Shown: positions 31,828 to 44,133, counted from the first letter of the stretch. The stretch is 64,000 nucleotides of DNA from Candidatus Absconditabacterales bacterium (GCA_937923605.1 CALDTY010000001.1:1-64000), one strand, 5' to 3'. A program made the numbers and translations. Notes: generated from the sequence alone by a model not told the origin.

Positions 31828-34305
31828 TTACCTTAAAATCCCTCATACAGACTTCACATTTTCAATAGCTTTATTCATAATATCATTTATTTGATCAGTC
31901 TTTAGGTCTTGTGTGCCAATGATTTGCATTCTAAGAGCTATGCTCTTTTTTCCTTCAGGTAAATGTTCTCAAGCGTACACATCAAAAATATCAATAGAAC
32001 TGACTTCTTTAACTTTATGAACTGCCGATAGGATCTCTCAAAATCCTTTAGACTCGTCAACAATAAAGTTTAAATCTCTTGTAAGTATCTGATCTTGCAA
32101 AGTATTGTATGAGCTCATTCATTTAGTTTTCTTTTGTTGAGACAAGGCGATATCAAACAAAACTGTAAGATCTAATTCAGCTAAGACAATAGACCTTGTA
32201 GAATCTATCTTAAATTGTTCACTGACATAAGGATGTAAGGTGTTCAACTTCCCGACTGATTTTCAGTTCAGTGTTATTCACGCTTGTTGCTTAGGATGGA
32301 ACATCTCGTTTTCAGATTGAATATATTGTAATTTTCATTTTGATCAAATTGTTTCCAATATTGTATCTATAATCCCTTTTGCTTTAAGATATATCGAATC
32401 TAGATTATCGCTGCTAGGTCAACTTACACAAAAAGCAAGAGCCTTAGATTCTGAGTGATTATCATCGGTTCATCGAATATTTCAAATATCAAAAACATCA
32501 ATAGAATCAAAAAAAGCATTATTCTTTTGCAAGGTATCTAACAATGATAACATAAGAGTTGGTCTCAAATATACCCACTCAGGATTGAGTGAGTTCTCCA
32601 TTTCTAGCAATTCGCTAGTCGAGAAATTAAATAAATCGATCATTTTTTTAGGAATCCATGGATATGTTTCTATCTGGTCAAATCACATACGTTCTATCAT
32701 TAATGATTCTAGTTTTCTAACATGTTCAATTTCATGATTGAATGATAAAAATTTACTTTCATCAAGGTATGAAGTAGATGTAATAGTGTCAAATCAATAA
32801 ATTCTCAGAATTTCTTCAATAATACATGCTTCAGTAGTAATATCTTCAAGTGATCTCCATGCCGGAATTTTTACATTATCTCAATCTATATCAAATCATA
32901 ATTTTTGTAAACTTCATAATCACATCTGTTTTGCATCTAATCATATAATACTTGAAATAGTATCTCGAGAGATGTTCATCGATGATAATTCAGTTTGCAT
33001 ACCTTCATATGTCCAAATTTGTTTTCATGCATATTCATATTCCAAGTCAGACTGTTCTATATAACTCAAAAATGAATCAAGACACTTAGAACTCCACATC
33101 GGATTGATAGATTTTTCAAACCTTAGCTCTGCATCCGTTCTTAATCATAATCTAGTTCATGTTTTTCTAACTTGTATAGGATCAAAATTTGCAATTTCTA
33201 CTAATATATTCTTTGTATTCTCATCAATTCAGGATGAATTAGATCAAATTATTCAAGCTAAAGCACATATACCAGCTTGATCGGCTATCACAATATCATT
33301 TGAAGTTAACTTATACTCTTTATCAAAAAGATCTATAAATGTTTCTCAATCTTTTGCTTGTCTAACAATAAGTCATCACTTTATCTTGTCAGCGTCAAAA
33401 AAATGAATAGGCTGTCATGATAAATACATAAAAGTATTGGAAAAATCAATCCAATTAGATTTGGATTGAAGTCATAGGTCTGACATCAATAATCTATTTT
33501 CTATATCCGATTTTTTCCAAACTATATTCTTCAGTAATATTGTGGAATAACTATAAACCTTACTAGACTCTATTACCACGTCAATTTTATGTTGAATATA
33601 GTCTTCTTCCATAAGATAAGCATCCTTACCTTTGTTATAACTTGAGGCAAAGAACTCTGTTTGAGAAACATTCTCATAGATGGTTTGTAATTCAACTGCC
33701 AATCAGTAATGACCAAACATATCTGGTCTATGTGTAATAGTCTTATTTTCAACATCCATAGTCCATGAATCTAATCGAGGATACTTCTTGGACAATCATA
33801 CTCAAAGATCGGATTTAGTTAAATCATCAAAATCCCAAGCATTTTCAACTTCTCATTTCGCTTGAGTAGAAGCCTTGTCAGACAACTGTAATGACCAGAT
33901 CCATTTATGTTCTTGGTCTTCTTCAATTCATAATTCTTGTTTACTGCAAATCATTCCATTACTAGCTTCTCCTCTTAGCTCACGAGGTTCTATTGTTAGA
34001 TCTATTGCTGGTAAATGACATCATGGCAACGCAACTACCACATAAAGTCAAGTTCTTACGTTTGAAGCTCAACAACAGATCTGAAAAATTCATTTAGATC
34101 AACAGTCTACTTGGCAAACTGTAAGTTTATCAGCATCAGGATGATCTCTAGTTTCAGTAACTAATCATATTACTAGATCATCAGGAATCTGTCTTTGATG
34201 TATTTCTTCGACTTCACAAACTTTGAGTGTAAGTACATCTCAAAGCTGTTGTGGTTGATCTAGATTAGCTATAAATTTATTCAGCAATGATTTTGAATAT
34301 AACAT
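31828..34305 (-). CDS. pheT: Phenylalanyl-tRNA synthetase beta subunit
   Basis: 825 aa, normal for bacterial PheT. The N-terminus (MLYSKSLLNKFIANLD) leads to a tRNA-binding EMAP-like OB domain (HPDADKLTVCQVDCG, near 50-65), then B3/B4 and B5 domains, the catalytic-like core and a C-terminal FDX-ACB anticodon domain ending KSVGGILR. It pairs with PheS, which is not in the window, to charge tRNA-Phe. Glycines are largely UGA. It ends opposite the 71-aa UGA-free gene. Confidence 0.95.
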
Positions 34306-34390
34306 ATATGTAAATTATTGTATAAGAAGTATTATCCAATCATTGATAAGAAAATGGTCTTTGATTGCAGGCTCTTTAGATAGATTTGTG

Positions 34391-34418
34391 TTGACTTATC
34401 TTAAAATATATGTAATAA
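34391..34418 (+). promoter_or_regulatory. Promoter of the receiver-like gene
   Basis: TTGACT (34391-34396), 16-nt spacer, TAATAA (34413-34418), with the ATG at 34441. Confidence 0.55.
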
Positions 34419-34440
34419 ATATTAACTAAAATAAAAAATA

Positions 34441-34803
34441 ATGAAAATATACTTAATTGATTCTGATGCGAACTTTATAGCCATTCTCGGAAGTTATCTA
34501 GAAATGAATTTAAAAAATGTAGACATTAAACAAATTAATACGTCGGAACAATGCGGAAAATTAATGATTGATCATGATGATGTTGCCATATTGTCAGTGA
34601 GTAAAGGTTCAGTTTTTGAAGGCTTACCCTGGAAAAATATCACAAGGAAGTTTAGTAATTCAAAGGTCATGTGTCTTTTAAGTAATGATTCAAAAGAAAA
34701 TCATGAACTTGCAATCGTTAAAAATGGTCATTTTACGATGCATAAACCATTAAATTGTGAAATTCTCTTACATAATCTAAAAAACTTTGTGCTAAGAATC
34801 TAG
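34441..34803 (+). CDS. Pseudo-receiver (CheY-like) domain protein, UGA-free
   Basis: 120 aa, a single domain. MKIYLIDSDANF matches the first strand and acidic pocket of a response-regulator receiver, and HKPLN near residue 101 matches the conserved Lys-Pro. The phospho-acceptor Asp expected at the end of strand 3 is missing: DDVAILSVSKG has Ser there. It is therefore probably a non-phosphorylated receiver used for protein contacts. No histidine kinase lies nearby. Stand-alone promoter and terminator; all five glycines GGN. Confidence 0.6.
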   Translation: MKIYLIDSDANFIAILGSYLEMNLKNVDIKQINTSEQCGKLMIDHDDVAILSVSKGSVFEGLPWKNITRKFSNSKVMCLLSNDSKENHELAIVKNGHFTMHKPLNCEILLHNLKNFVLRI

Positions 34804-34828
34804 AAAAAGACATCTACAATGTGTTCAT

Positions 34829-34868
34829 AATCCTCTCTCGCATACCTATTTGTGGAGAGGATTTTTTT
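34829..34868 (+). terminator. Terminator after the receiver-like gene
   Basis: Stem AATCCTCTC / GAGAGGATT with a 17-nt loop followed by a T run. Confidence 0.7.
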
Positions 34869-34922
34869 ATCTTGTGAAATATCGTTAAATATGTAACATA
34901 TTTTCAAATAAAATCTAAACTA

Positions 34923-35345
34923 ATGATAAGAACAAAAACAAACGAAAGATTAAATTTTGAATGTATTCTCTACTTTTTTTTTACAAAACTTAATTTTGAT
35001 TTAGAGAAAATTATAATTCAAAATCTAACATGGTATAAAAATCAAGGTGATGATGAAAGATATCATTGGGTCAAAGAAGATTATACTACTCTTATGTATG
35101 CATTCAAAAAAAAGAACAAATTTAAGATACTAAGAAAGGCAATCATTCTTATGAAAATTAGTAATGATGATGACTTTAGTAAAGCATACAATATCTTTCT
35201 AATGAGTCTTATAAAACCTTACAATGATTTTGTATATATGTCTGGTAAGATGAACTTTCTAAATAAAAAACCTATACTTTCAACACATACGCAATTTTAT
35301 ACTAGGATACAGTCTTATAAAAGGCTTCAGACTATGAGAGCATAA
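34923..35345 (+). CDS. UGA-free hypothetical protein
   Basis: 140 aa, basic and rich in Phe/Tyr/Lys/Asn, with few glycines (two, both GGN). No signal peptide or membrane helix is evident. It follows the receiver-like gene with a terminator between, so it probably has its own weak promoter. Not recognised. Confidence 0.5.
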   Translation: MIRTKTNERLNFECILYFFFTKLNFDLEKIIIQNLTWYKNQGDDERYHWVKEDYTTLMYAFKKKNKFKILRKAIILMKISNDDDFSKAYNIFLMSLIKPYNDFVYMSGKMNFLNKKPILSTHTQFYTRIQSYKRLQTMRA

Positions 35346-35353
35346 CATTATAC

Positions 35354-35387
35354 TAAAAAAGCTGGGATCATTGATCCTAGCTTTTTA
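35354..35387. terminator. Bidirectional terminator between 35345 and truB
   Basis: Stem AAAAAGCTgGGATCA / TGATCCtAGCTTTTT with A and T runs on either side, between two convergent genes. Confidence 0.85.
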
Positions 35388-35403
35388 CTTTTCTAGATAA
35401 GTA

Positions 35404-36018
35404 CTATATCACTATATTACCAACTTTGCTTCTATGAAGTTCTGTTAGTATACCTCATAATCAAAACTGTTCTCATAATCGATGCGCTATACTTCTAATG
35501 TATGTTCCTGATCAAACATGTAACTCTATTTCTACTAGTGGAAATGAATAATTGATAATAGTAAATCAAATCAATTCCATATCGCAATCTATAAAAATTG
35601 GATTTCATTCTCTAGCGTATTCATATAATTTCTTTCATTTAACTTTTTTCGCCGAAAAGGGGGTAAGTGGCCATTGAGATATTCATAATTTACGCTCTAA
35701 TACAGATTCTAAGTCTTGCATAGAAGGAATTGAATCAAATGAATCAATTTCTAATTGTTCAAATTCTTTCCAATATTGCATGTCTCGAGTATCAGATTTT
35801 TTTGAAAAATCAATTGTAGTTGAATACACTTTATCTAATCATACAAAATCTTGTAAACGCTTTGTGTCTTTTCCGATTGCAACTATCATAAGTCATGTTG
35901 CCATAGGATCCAAAGTTCATGCATGTCAAATTTTAGTTTTTCTTGGATATAGCTTCTTTATCTTATGAATAAGATCATAGCTAGTATATCATTTTGGCTT
36001 TTCGATATATAATATCAT
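35404..36018 (-). CDS. truB: tRNA pseudouridine-55 synthase TruB (no PUA domain)
   Basis: 204 aa, against about 300 for E. coli TruB. The N-terminus MILYIEKPKGYTSYD and catalytic loop GHAGTLDPMATGLMIV (Asp near residue 40) are clear, as are the later strands ELHVGSGTYIRSIAHRLGEQ. The C-terminal PUA domain is missing, as in some reduced genomes. It modifies U55 in the T-loop of tRNAs. It overlaps no gene; the FtsB-like gene at 36020 lies one base upstream, and obgE follows further upstream on the same strand. Confidence 0.93.
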
Positions 36019-36019
36019 A

Positions 36020-36454
36020 TTATTCGATTAATCAAAGATCTTTAAGTGGCTTTAGTTTATCGTGTATAAAATAAAACCATGATTCCTCTGGAGATGAAAT
36101 AACAATCATATCTTCCTCTTTTTTTTGTAAAGAGAGAATATCATCTTCATTATCGGCTAGTATTTTTTCTCTATTTCTCAACCTAATAACCCACTCTCCA
36201 TTATACACTACTCAATTTTCATGTCATAGATAATAATCAGCCCATTCACTTTCTAAATATGGTCTTTCAAAATTACTTATAAATGCAATTTCATCTTTAG
36301 TGTTCACAATTTCATCATTAATCTCAGTAATAGCGACCTCCATATTTTGTTTATTTAAATATGCTTGCACTCAATACAAAACAAAAAATAAAGTAAGAAA
36401 AAAAATCAAATACCTCCAATACATTGTAACTCTAATAAATCTATGGAAACGCAT
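36020..36454 (-). CDS. FtsB/DivIC-like septum protein
   Basis: 144 aa. A short basic N-terminus and one membrane helix (about 12-30, MYWRYLIFFLTLFFVLYGV) are followed by a coiled coil and an acidic extracytoplasmic end. This layout matches the FtsB/DivIC division family, though sequence identity is always low there. One base from truB and directly downstream of obgE, so it is probably an operon. Confidence 0.55.
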
Positions 36455-36511
36455 GTATGCAAATGAGTAAATTTAATTCAATGATAGAGTTTTTAGTATC
36501 TAATCTCAAGT

Positions 36512-37969
36512 CTATTCCCAAAGAATATACTTATCATTAACACCTTCATACAAAGATATCACCTTTAAAATATGTCATTTTTTTGCTCAAACGGTTCACA
36601 TCCATTCCAAATGTCATTGTTTCTCTAACTGACGCCAATATCGTAACTCAGCTTGATCATTTCACCAAGGAACAACATATGACAGATATCCTACTTGTGG
36701 ATGCACAACTTCTCGCACTTTAATTTTTGATCAATCTACATCAGCTGGAAGGTATCCTCAAGCTTGTAAATCTTCTTTTTCAAGTTCTGTAATATCTTTA
36801 ATACTAATGTCAATTTTGTGCAATATTTCAACTTTTTCAAACTCAAACTTACTAATTATGAGTTCATTATCTACCGTTGTTATCATCTGGTTTAATCGAT
36901 TATCAACTCATTCACGAGTAGCAGCAGACAATCAATATGTATTTTCTATAATATCTTTTTTCGAGATTCATGTTTCATTATGACAGTACAGTTTCCATCA
37001 ATCCATTACTTCTTGTACTATTTCAGTGTCTCACAAAATATCAACTTTATTAATTATCCAATAGACAGCTTTTCTTAAAATTACATCTCATCATTTAGTT
37101 TTAACTTCAAGGTATATCTTTTTGTCAATTAATGTCAGCTGGATATCAGAATCTTCATATCTTTCTAAGAGATAATTTTTCAATTCATTAAATAAAATTC
37201 AAAAATCTTTCCATCAAGATTCAAATTTACTCGCATCGATCATAAATGACAATGCACGTGACTTTAAAATGTGTCTCAAAAAATCGCTTCATAATCATTT
37301 TCAATCACTAGCTCATTCAATCAATCAAGGTATATCAATCAATATAAAACTTTTCTTTTTATGATCAACAACTCATAGATTAGGGATTAGAGTTGTAAAA
37401 TGATATTCAGCTGTCTTAGCTTTAACGTTACTTACTACATTAATTAAAGATGACTTTCAAACGCTAGGCATTCAAACCAATGCAACATCAGCTAACAACT
37501 GTAGTTCTAAGGTTATCTCTTTAGTTATTCATGGTTCTCCATACAATGCAATTTCTGGATATTGAACCTGTGGTGTTACAAAATGCATATTTCATACTCA
37601 TCATTTTCATCAGTTTGCAAGCACAAGCATTTCTCCTTCAGTTGTTATATGTCAAATTATACTTCACGTTTTTGTATGCTTTACTATTGTTCATAAAGGA
37701 ACTTTGAGAATAATATCTTCAGCATCTTTTCAGTACTGCTCTTTACTTCATCAATTTTCACCTGGATCCGCTTTATATATAACATTATATCTATATTGCA
37801 TAAGTGTTCGTTCATTTGTGGTTCATTGAAGAACTACTGATCATCAATTTCAACCATTTCCTCCTGAAGGTCATCCAAAAGGTACGTGTTTTTCGCGTCT
37901 TCAAGAAATTATCCCGTTTCATCAGGCTCAGGATTTAACTTTTATAGTTACTTCATCAAAAAATTTCAT
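36512..37969 (-). CDS. obgE: Obg/CgtA GTPase
   Basis: 485-aa ribosome-assembly GTPase. The glycine-rich Obg domain (about 1-160) carries many UGA glycines (for example GGPSGGNGGNGG). The G domain has G1 VGMPSVGKSSLIN near 170, a switch region with TTLIPNLG, G3 DIPGLIEGAS and G4 NKVD. A longer insert separates G3 and G4 (about 260-330), and the C-terminal extension differs from E. coli. It lies upstream of the FtsB-like and truB genes on the same strand. Confidence 0.94.
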
Positions 37970-38066
37970 GTTTAGGAGTATATGAATTCTTTAAGTAAAT
38001 TATAGGAATTATTCAAGATACTATAATAGTGAAATTATTGTATATATATTGATCAAGATATCTTAA

Positions 38067-38498
38067 TTACACATTCTCTTTAGATAATTGATGATCGTAG
38101 TACGTAGGATAATAGTAGAATTCAAGATCAATCCCATGTTTTTTTACAACATCTGAATTAAGAATATTTGATCTAGAGATAGCATCATTCAATTCTCATA
38201 ATTTTTCAAGATTCATATTCAATATGATATTTCAAGGTCATAGTTGCAAACTATCATAAATTTCTTTTGATCTTGGATTTACATGTATATCATTGAAAAC
38301 ATCAATATCACGTCAAATCTTTGTTTCTTTGTCAACAATAGCTATAACATGCTCTCAAAAATAATTTCTTGAGCCTTGAGTAGCCTTAAAGTCATTTAAT
38401 TTATTATAATGATTTCAAAAAATTTCAGAATATCATTTATGATTACCATTATCTAGGGTATTTTCATTCTGTTCATCTTTTAAAGAGACAATATCCAT
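38067..38498 (-). CDS. Hypothetical protein
   Basis: 143 aa, acidic and Asn/Asp/Tyr-rich, with UGA glycines and no signal or membrane helix. It lies about 100 bases upstream of obgE on the same strand. Not recognised. Confidence 0.6.
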
Positions 38499-38628
38499 GA
38501 TATGTATTACAAAGTAAATATATTACAATAAACTATACATAAATAGCTAGTTTTGTCAATTTATACAATATAATCTAGCTTTTGGATGAATGAATACTAC
38601 AGTAACCATATTTATTTAAATATTCTAA

Positions 38629-39081
38629 ATGAAAGTAAAAATCATATCAATTTCAGATTCTGATAAACACTTCTCAAGTGCAATTTTAGAGTACTTAAAA
38701 AGAATGTGAAAAACGATTGAATTAATAAATATCAAACCAGTAAAACATTGAACTAAAGCTCAAATTATTGAAAAAGAAACAAACAAAATTATAGAATATC
38801 TTTCAAAAAGAAACAAGAACAATGACCTCAATTTTCTCATGAGTATTAATTGAAAGTCATACTCTACTGAAGAACTTACTGGTACATTTAACACTGGAAA
38901 GAACTATAATATAATCATTTGATGACCATATGGTTTAAATGAAAAAATCCTTTGATCATATATTGATCATAGGATTTGATTTTGATCTCACACTATGCCT
39001 CATGGACTAGCAAAATTAGTTCTTTTGGAGCAAGTATATAGGATATCAATGATTCAACAATGAAAATCATATCATTACTAA
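38629..39081 (+). CDS. rlmH: 23S rRNA pseudouridine-1915 N3-methyltransferase RlmH
   Basis: 150-aa SPOUT methyltransferase. The diagnostic C-terminal half is present: IIGGPYGLNEKIL, then TMPHGLAKLVLLEQVYRI and the terminal QGKSYHY, which form the SAM knot. It methylates pseudouridine 1915 in helix 69. Ten of 14 glycines are UGA. It faces the small minus-strand gene at 39083. Confidence 0.95.
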
Positions 39082-39082
39082 T

Positions 39083-39373
39083 TTAGAAATTGTTTGCACA
39101 TGAAGATATCTTCTTTTGGAAAAGAGCTATTTGATCATTATATCATTCTATGAGCGCAACTTTAGTATCATTTGGCAAACTCTTAATTTCCACTAATCAT
39201 TTACGAAGTTCCAATTTATCTAAACTTTCTTGTAATACATCTACCTGCCCACACAATCTAAATCAAGAGTCTGCTTGATCTAAAATTCTTTGTGCAGTCA
39301 TAAAATATGCGCTTCATATCATTACTAATATGAAAGCTGATATTCATATATCCGTAAACAAACGCTTAAACAT
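39083..39373 (-). CDS. Small membrane-anchored hypothetical protein
   Basis: 96 aa. One N-terminal hydrophobic helix (about 8-25) is followed by a helical, charged extracytoplasmic or cytoplasmic domain with two cysteines. The stop is one base past the rlmH stop on the other strand. Not recognised. Confidence 0.55.
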
Positions 39374-39487
39374 ACATATTTATACCACAGTAAAAGTTTT
39401 TTTATAAGTCTTGCAGCCAAAGCAAACTTCAAGCTACTGATATAATTATATATATTTTTTACAATTTGTCAATCAATTATCATTCTT

Positions 39488-40879
39488 TTATCATTCTTTT
39501 ATCATTTGCTCTACTTGTTGTTCAATTGTCATAGGCAATCTCTTTTGAAGAATATGTCTTAATGCATACAGCAATAGAACACACTGTAATCATAAATATA
39601 TAAACATTACTGAGAATCTAAACTGTCATGACAAAGGCAATCTCAGAATGAAATACATATTAACAAGTGTAGATAACATTGTTGTTCAAATCCAATAGTA
39701 ATAATCTTGTCTAGAAAGTAACGCATGTAAATTAAGTTTCTTACCTAAGAACATCAACAAACTATTTAATATACTCCATAAGACTCCTAATACTACAATT
39801 CCAAATATATTATTTCAAAATGCATGTATAATACTTATGTATATTCCAAAATTTAGTAGAATAAATGCAACTGCCCTTTGTAATTCATGATAAAATCATA
39901 TTTCTCTCAATAACAAATAATTCACAAAAAATGCAGCAAGTCAAAACCAAAAGACAAATTGAACTAACCACCCATCGGTTACTCAAAATGAAACAACAAA
40001 TAAATACACTTGAATTGCTACTAAAATAATATTCAAAAAACTTAACGAAAATGTTGTTTTTTGGTCAAGATTATCCAAAAAATTATTCATCACTAAAACT
40101 GCCTCATCAGCAAAGGGTAACTTTCTTCAAAGAATACGCTTTCAATCCAATATTTCTTCTGCCAAGTATGTTTCATCTATCGTGACATCGTCTCTGATCT
40201 GGTTATACCACCAACGAACTCAGTAAATAACAACATACAGAGCCATTAGATATACTTGAGCAAGAACAATTGCGCTATGTAAGTCATCTCTCCCCCACAA
40301 GTAAATGAGGATGATAACAGATACATTAAACAATATAAAATACATATACTTGGTAATATTATCTACCTTTTTATCCATTGCGGTCATGAGAAACACAATT
40401 GAACCATATATTGCCATTGTCATAACAAGAAAAGCCATGATATAATGAAAAAAGTCATAGACACTGACTGACTTGAATATCTGTATAAATAGGAGTAGGA
40501 GAGTTACATAGTATCACACATGGAATATTTTTTTTCAATCTTCAAAATCATATATATATGATCATCATCGTAAAATTATATGAATTCATAATAACCAAAA
40601 CAACTGTTCAGATCATAAATTTGCATATATATCTACAAGTCACCATCATCAAAGAACTATCAAACTCCATGCAATCACTAATGCATGTTGAGTTATAAAC
40701 TCATGAAAAGAATCTAATGTAATTGTAGACTTTTTTGCGATTACTTCAGTTGTAGATGATTGAGAATTAAAAAGCAGCGCTACCAAAATAATCAAGGGCA
40801 ACAATGCTAGTCGCCAGACTCAAATGGCGAAGAAATAGAGAATAAATATTATATGGATAACAAAAAACAAGATTCACAT
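39488..40879 (-). CDS. Polytopic membrane protein, about 11 TM
   Basis: 463 aa with about eleven hydrophobic segments spread over the whole length and a cytoplasmic loop in the middle (DETYLAEEILDWKRILRRK, near residue 245). Starts at ATG 40879, whose second codon is UGA-Gly. It could be a transporter or a wall-polymer enzyme, but no family motif is visible. No linked gene gives a hint. Confidence 0.7.
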
Positions 40880-41185
40880 AGTTATATATATGTATTGTAT
40901 TCATTGTATATTGCAAGATAACACAACAAAAAAATATTGACTACACTAGTTATATATATTTACCATTCTATGATTAGAATAAATATATAGTCAAATAACA
41001 CTTCAATATAGAGAATATTTGATATATAAGAAAAAATAAAATAAATTTTCCCCTTGCAAAATCAGTTTTGCCCAGTATACATGCTTTCAATTGTTGCAAA
41101 AAAAATTGGCAAACTTTATTTTATATCAAAAACTATTTTGACAAAAAAAAATTTTGTGTTAGATAAATATTTTGATAGCTGAGTT
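40880..41185. other. Intergenic region with promoter of the KH-domain ATPase
   Basis: 306 bases, very AT-rich. A plus-strand TTGACA (41138-41143) with a 16-nt spacer and TAGATA (41160-41165) precedes the ATG at 41186. Nothing else recognisable; the sequence includes several short ATATAT stretches. Confidence 0.5.
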
Positions 41186-42562
41186 ATGTCAGTACATTTT
41201 GTAGCAAATCAACCTATCACTCGCAAAACTGGTAAACCTTGATGACGAGAAATGGAACAAAAAGAGACTATATTAACATCTAAACAATGTGAAACTTTGA
41301 TACAAGATCTTGTAACTGAAGTTGGAGCGTCTGATGATTCATTTGTTGAAATTGATAGAAGGTACTCAAAAGTAATTCAAAGTGGACCATACAGAATAGT
41401 TATTGTTTTACCACCATTGAGCAAAAGAATTGAGATAACGGCAGTAAGACCAGTCAAATCAATGAATCTGGAAGACTATAAATTAGATGATTGATTGCAA
41501 ACTCGACTCTTAGAAGAAGCAAATTGAGTATTGATCACTTGAGCTCCTTGAGAATGAAAATCTACATTTGCAACTGCTTATGTAAACAAATTAGCACAAA
41601 AGAATATAGTTATTAAAACAATCGAATCACCACGCGATCTACAAGTTGATGAGAAAATCACTCAATATAGCTTCTCTCACGCCCCTCATAATGAAATAAG
41701 AGATATACTACTTCTGTCAAGACCTGATGTGTGTATATATGATGAAGTAAGAAATAAGGAAGACTTCATCTTATTTAAGGACCTTAGATTGACATGAATA
41801 TGACTTATATGAGTTATGCATGCAACTAAAGCAATTGACTGAATTCAAAGAATGATTTGAACAATAGAATTAGGTCTTATTCCTCAGATAATTGATACAG
41901 TAGTGTATATCAAATCTTGAAATATTGATCAAGTATATTCACTAGAACAAACCGTAAAAACTCCTCTGTGAATGAATTCTGACGATCTAGCACGTCCTGT
42001 CATCTTAGTTAAAGATCTCATATCTGATGAAGTTAGATATGAAATGTATAGCTATGGTGAAAGTGTTGTAGTAATGCCAACTGATATGGTCTGACTTACA
42101 ACAACATCAAAGAATGCTATATCAAAATATGCCAAACGATGACTGCAAGATTACTTTGAAAAAGAGTTAAATTGTAATGTAGCTGTCGAAGTGGAATCTA
42201 GTAGTCGTATTCTGGTATATGTTCCAGATTACGTAAAACCAAAATTTATTGGTAAAGGATGAACGAGAATTCAACAATATGAAAAAGAGCTTTGAGTTGG
42301 AATCTGAGTAAGAGAGATGTCTGAGTATGGATCTTGAAACAATACTTCAAGCAGTGTTCCGTATGAAATTCATGAAGTCAATAAATGAAAAAAAACTATG
42401 CTCCAAATTCAATTATCAAAGGAAAGAGCACATGAAGAAGTGACCTGCATGATTTGATGAAAATTAATGACATTTGTAGTGAATCATCATGGGGTTATCC
42501 AAATTCGTAGAAAAAAATTAGTAGATGAAATATTGGGATGAGCGTTTGCAATTGTTGCATAG
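41186..42562 (+). CDS. PilT-like ATPase with KH domain (PIN domain absent)
   Basis: 458 aa. The ATPase core has Walker A GAPGEGKSTFA near residue 115, Walker B region PDVCIYDEVRN near 185 and MHATKAIDGIQRM. A KH RNA-binding domain follows (KPKFIGKGGTRIQQYE, near 358). This is the ATPase-KH part of the archaeal/CPR PINc/VapC ATPase family, whose members normally start with a PIN nuclease domain. Here the promoter and ATG directly precede the ATPase part, so the PIN domain is really missing. Probable role: RNA-linked ATPase. Recoded class. Confidence 0.8.
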
Positions 42563-42598
42563 AACCAAACTTCCTTTTTAATTATCTTATTGTATAAT

Positions 42599-44008
42599 AT
42601 GAACTATTTCCATAATGCGAAAATTGTAGCAACTATGTGACCTTCATTAGATAAGGAAACAGTATTATCTAAAGTTATAAATAATATTGATACTTTTAGG
42701 ATAAATCTAAGTCATTGAGATGAAGAGACAAAAAAGAAATATATCAATATGATTATCAAGCTTGATAGTTCTAAGACTATTATCTTAGATACTAGATGAC
42801 CAGAAGTTAGAACAAGGAATAAAGAAGAACTTATTTTAAAGAAAAATCAAGAACTACCTATTGAGCATGCTGAATTTTTTAAGGATGATGATGAGAAATT
42901 ATATATTGACTATATTCAAACTGAAAATATTCCAGATTGAACTATGATTGATATAGATAATGGAAGTATTCTTATTGAAGTAAAGAATAAGAAATGAAAA
43001 TTATATGGTAAAGTAAAAAAGGAAGGACTTGTACTTATCAATAGACATATAGATTTTGAAGGATATATACCTGAATTGCCATACCTATGAGAAAAAGACA
43101 AAAGACATATTGTATGGTGAATTGAGCATAAAGTTAATGCGATTTCAGTCTCTTATATTAAAAGTGCAAGCAATATAGCTGAAATAAGAGATTTTTTAAG
43201 AACAGTTGAATGAGACAATCTTAGAATAATTGCAAAGATAGAAACGGTAGATTCACTTAAAAATTTAAAGGAAATTATAGAAACTTCTGATTGAATAATT
43301 ATTAATCGAAAGAAACTATTAATTCTGACTGATGAAAAGAAAGCTGAAAAGATTAAAGATGATGCAATAAAATGGTGTCATACAATCTGAAAACCAATTA
43401 TTCGAAATACAGATCTAGATGTAGGGAGTAAGAAAAATTCTAAAAAACAAGCTGATGTTATAAGAAGCAGAATAGAAGAAGGTATTGATGCATTTATGTT
43501 AACCAAAGACACTGCAATTGCTGAAGAACCAATAGAAAATATATATAAATTATATGAAATAATTAATGAAGAAGGCATAAAAACAGTCACCAACTACTCA
43601 CTTAAGAATGTAAGCATTTCAGACTCAGACATTATATCTGATTATATTACATATAACGCATATAGAACAAGTAAAGAAATACCAATAAAAGCGATTATAT
43701 GTCCTACAGAATCATGATATACTCCTGCAAGATTATCGGCTCTAAAACCTGAAGTACCAATTATTGCCTTTACTAAAAACGATAATGCATATAGATATCT
43801 AAATCTAATGCGATGAGTAAAATGATACAAGATAGCTGACACTTTTGAATACACGAATATAAAGCAAATTTGAAAAGAGATTATAAGAATCCTGTTCAAA
43901 TGAAATATTTCTTTAGATGATAAGATACTTATTGTTCATTCTAGTCTTGAACAAAACAAAGCTTGAATGATTAATGGGATGGAATTATACAAATTTAAAG
44001 ATATCTAA
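42599..44008 (+). CDS. Divergent pyruvate kinase
   Basis: 469 aa, normal length. The start KIVATMGPSLDKETV, RINLSHG near residue 42, ILDTRGPEVRTRN near 68 and the active-site KIET strand are kept. The expected SDGIMVARGDLG stretch is SDGIIINRKKLLI here, so the second metal ligand Asp is replaced by Lys. The later ATQMLES segment is also lost. PK makes pyruvate and ATP from PEP; this copy may be inactive or regulatory. It lies 36 bases after the KH ATPase gene. Confidence 0.8.
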
Positions 44009-44032
44009 AATATAGATGCAAGTATGATCTAT

Positions 44033-44067
44033 AAAAAATCATTTATCAGTCTGATAAGTGATTTTTT
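44033..44067 (+). terminator. Terminator after the pyruvate kinase-like gene
   Basis: Long stem AAAAATCAcTTATCA-type arms around a short loop, ending in six T, 25 bases past the stop. Confidence 0.8.
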
Positions 44068-44133
44068 AATAAAACATTTGACATATACTCATTATCTACG
44101 TATAATTATCTTACTATTTATCATACAATAATC

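Noticed and set aside
34441-34803. Functional two-component response regulator
   Set aside because: The phospho-acceptor Asp is missing and no kinase or output domain is nearby.
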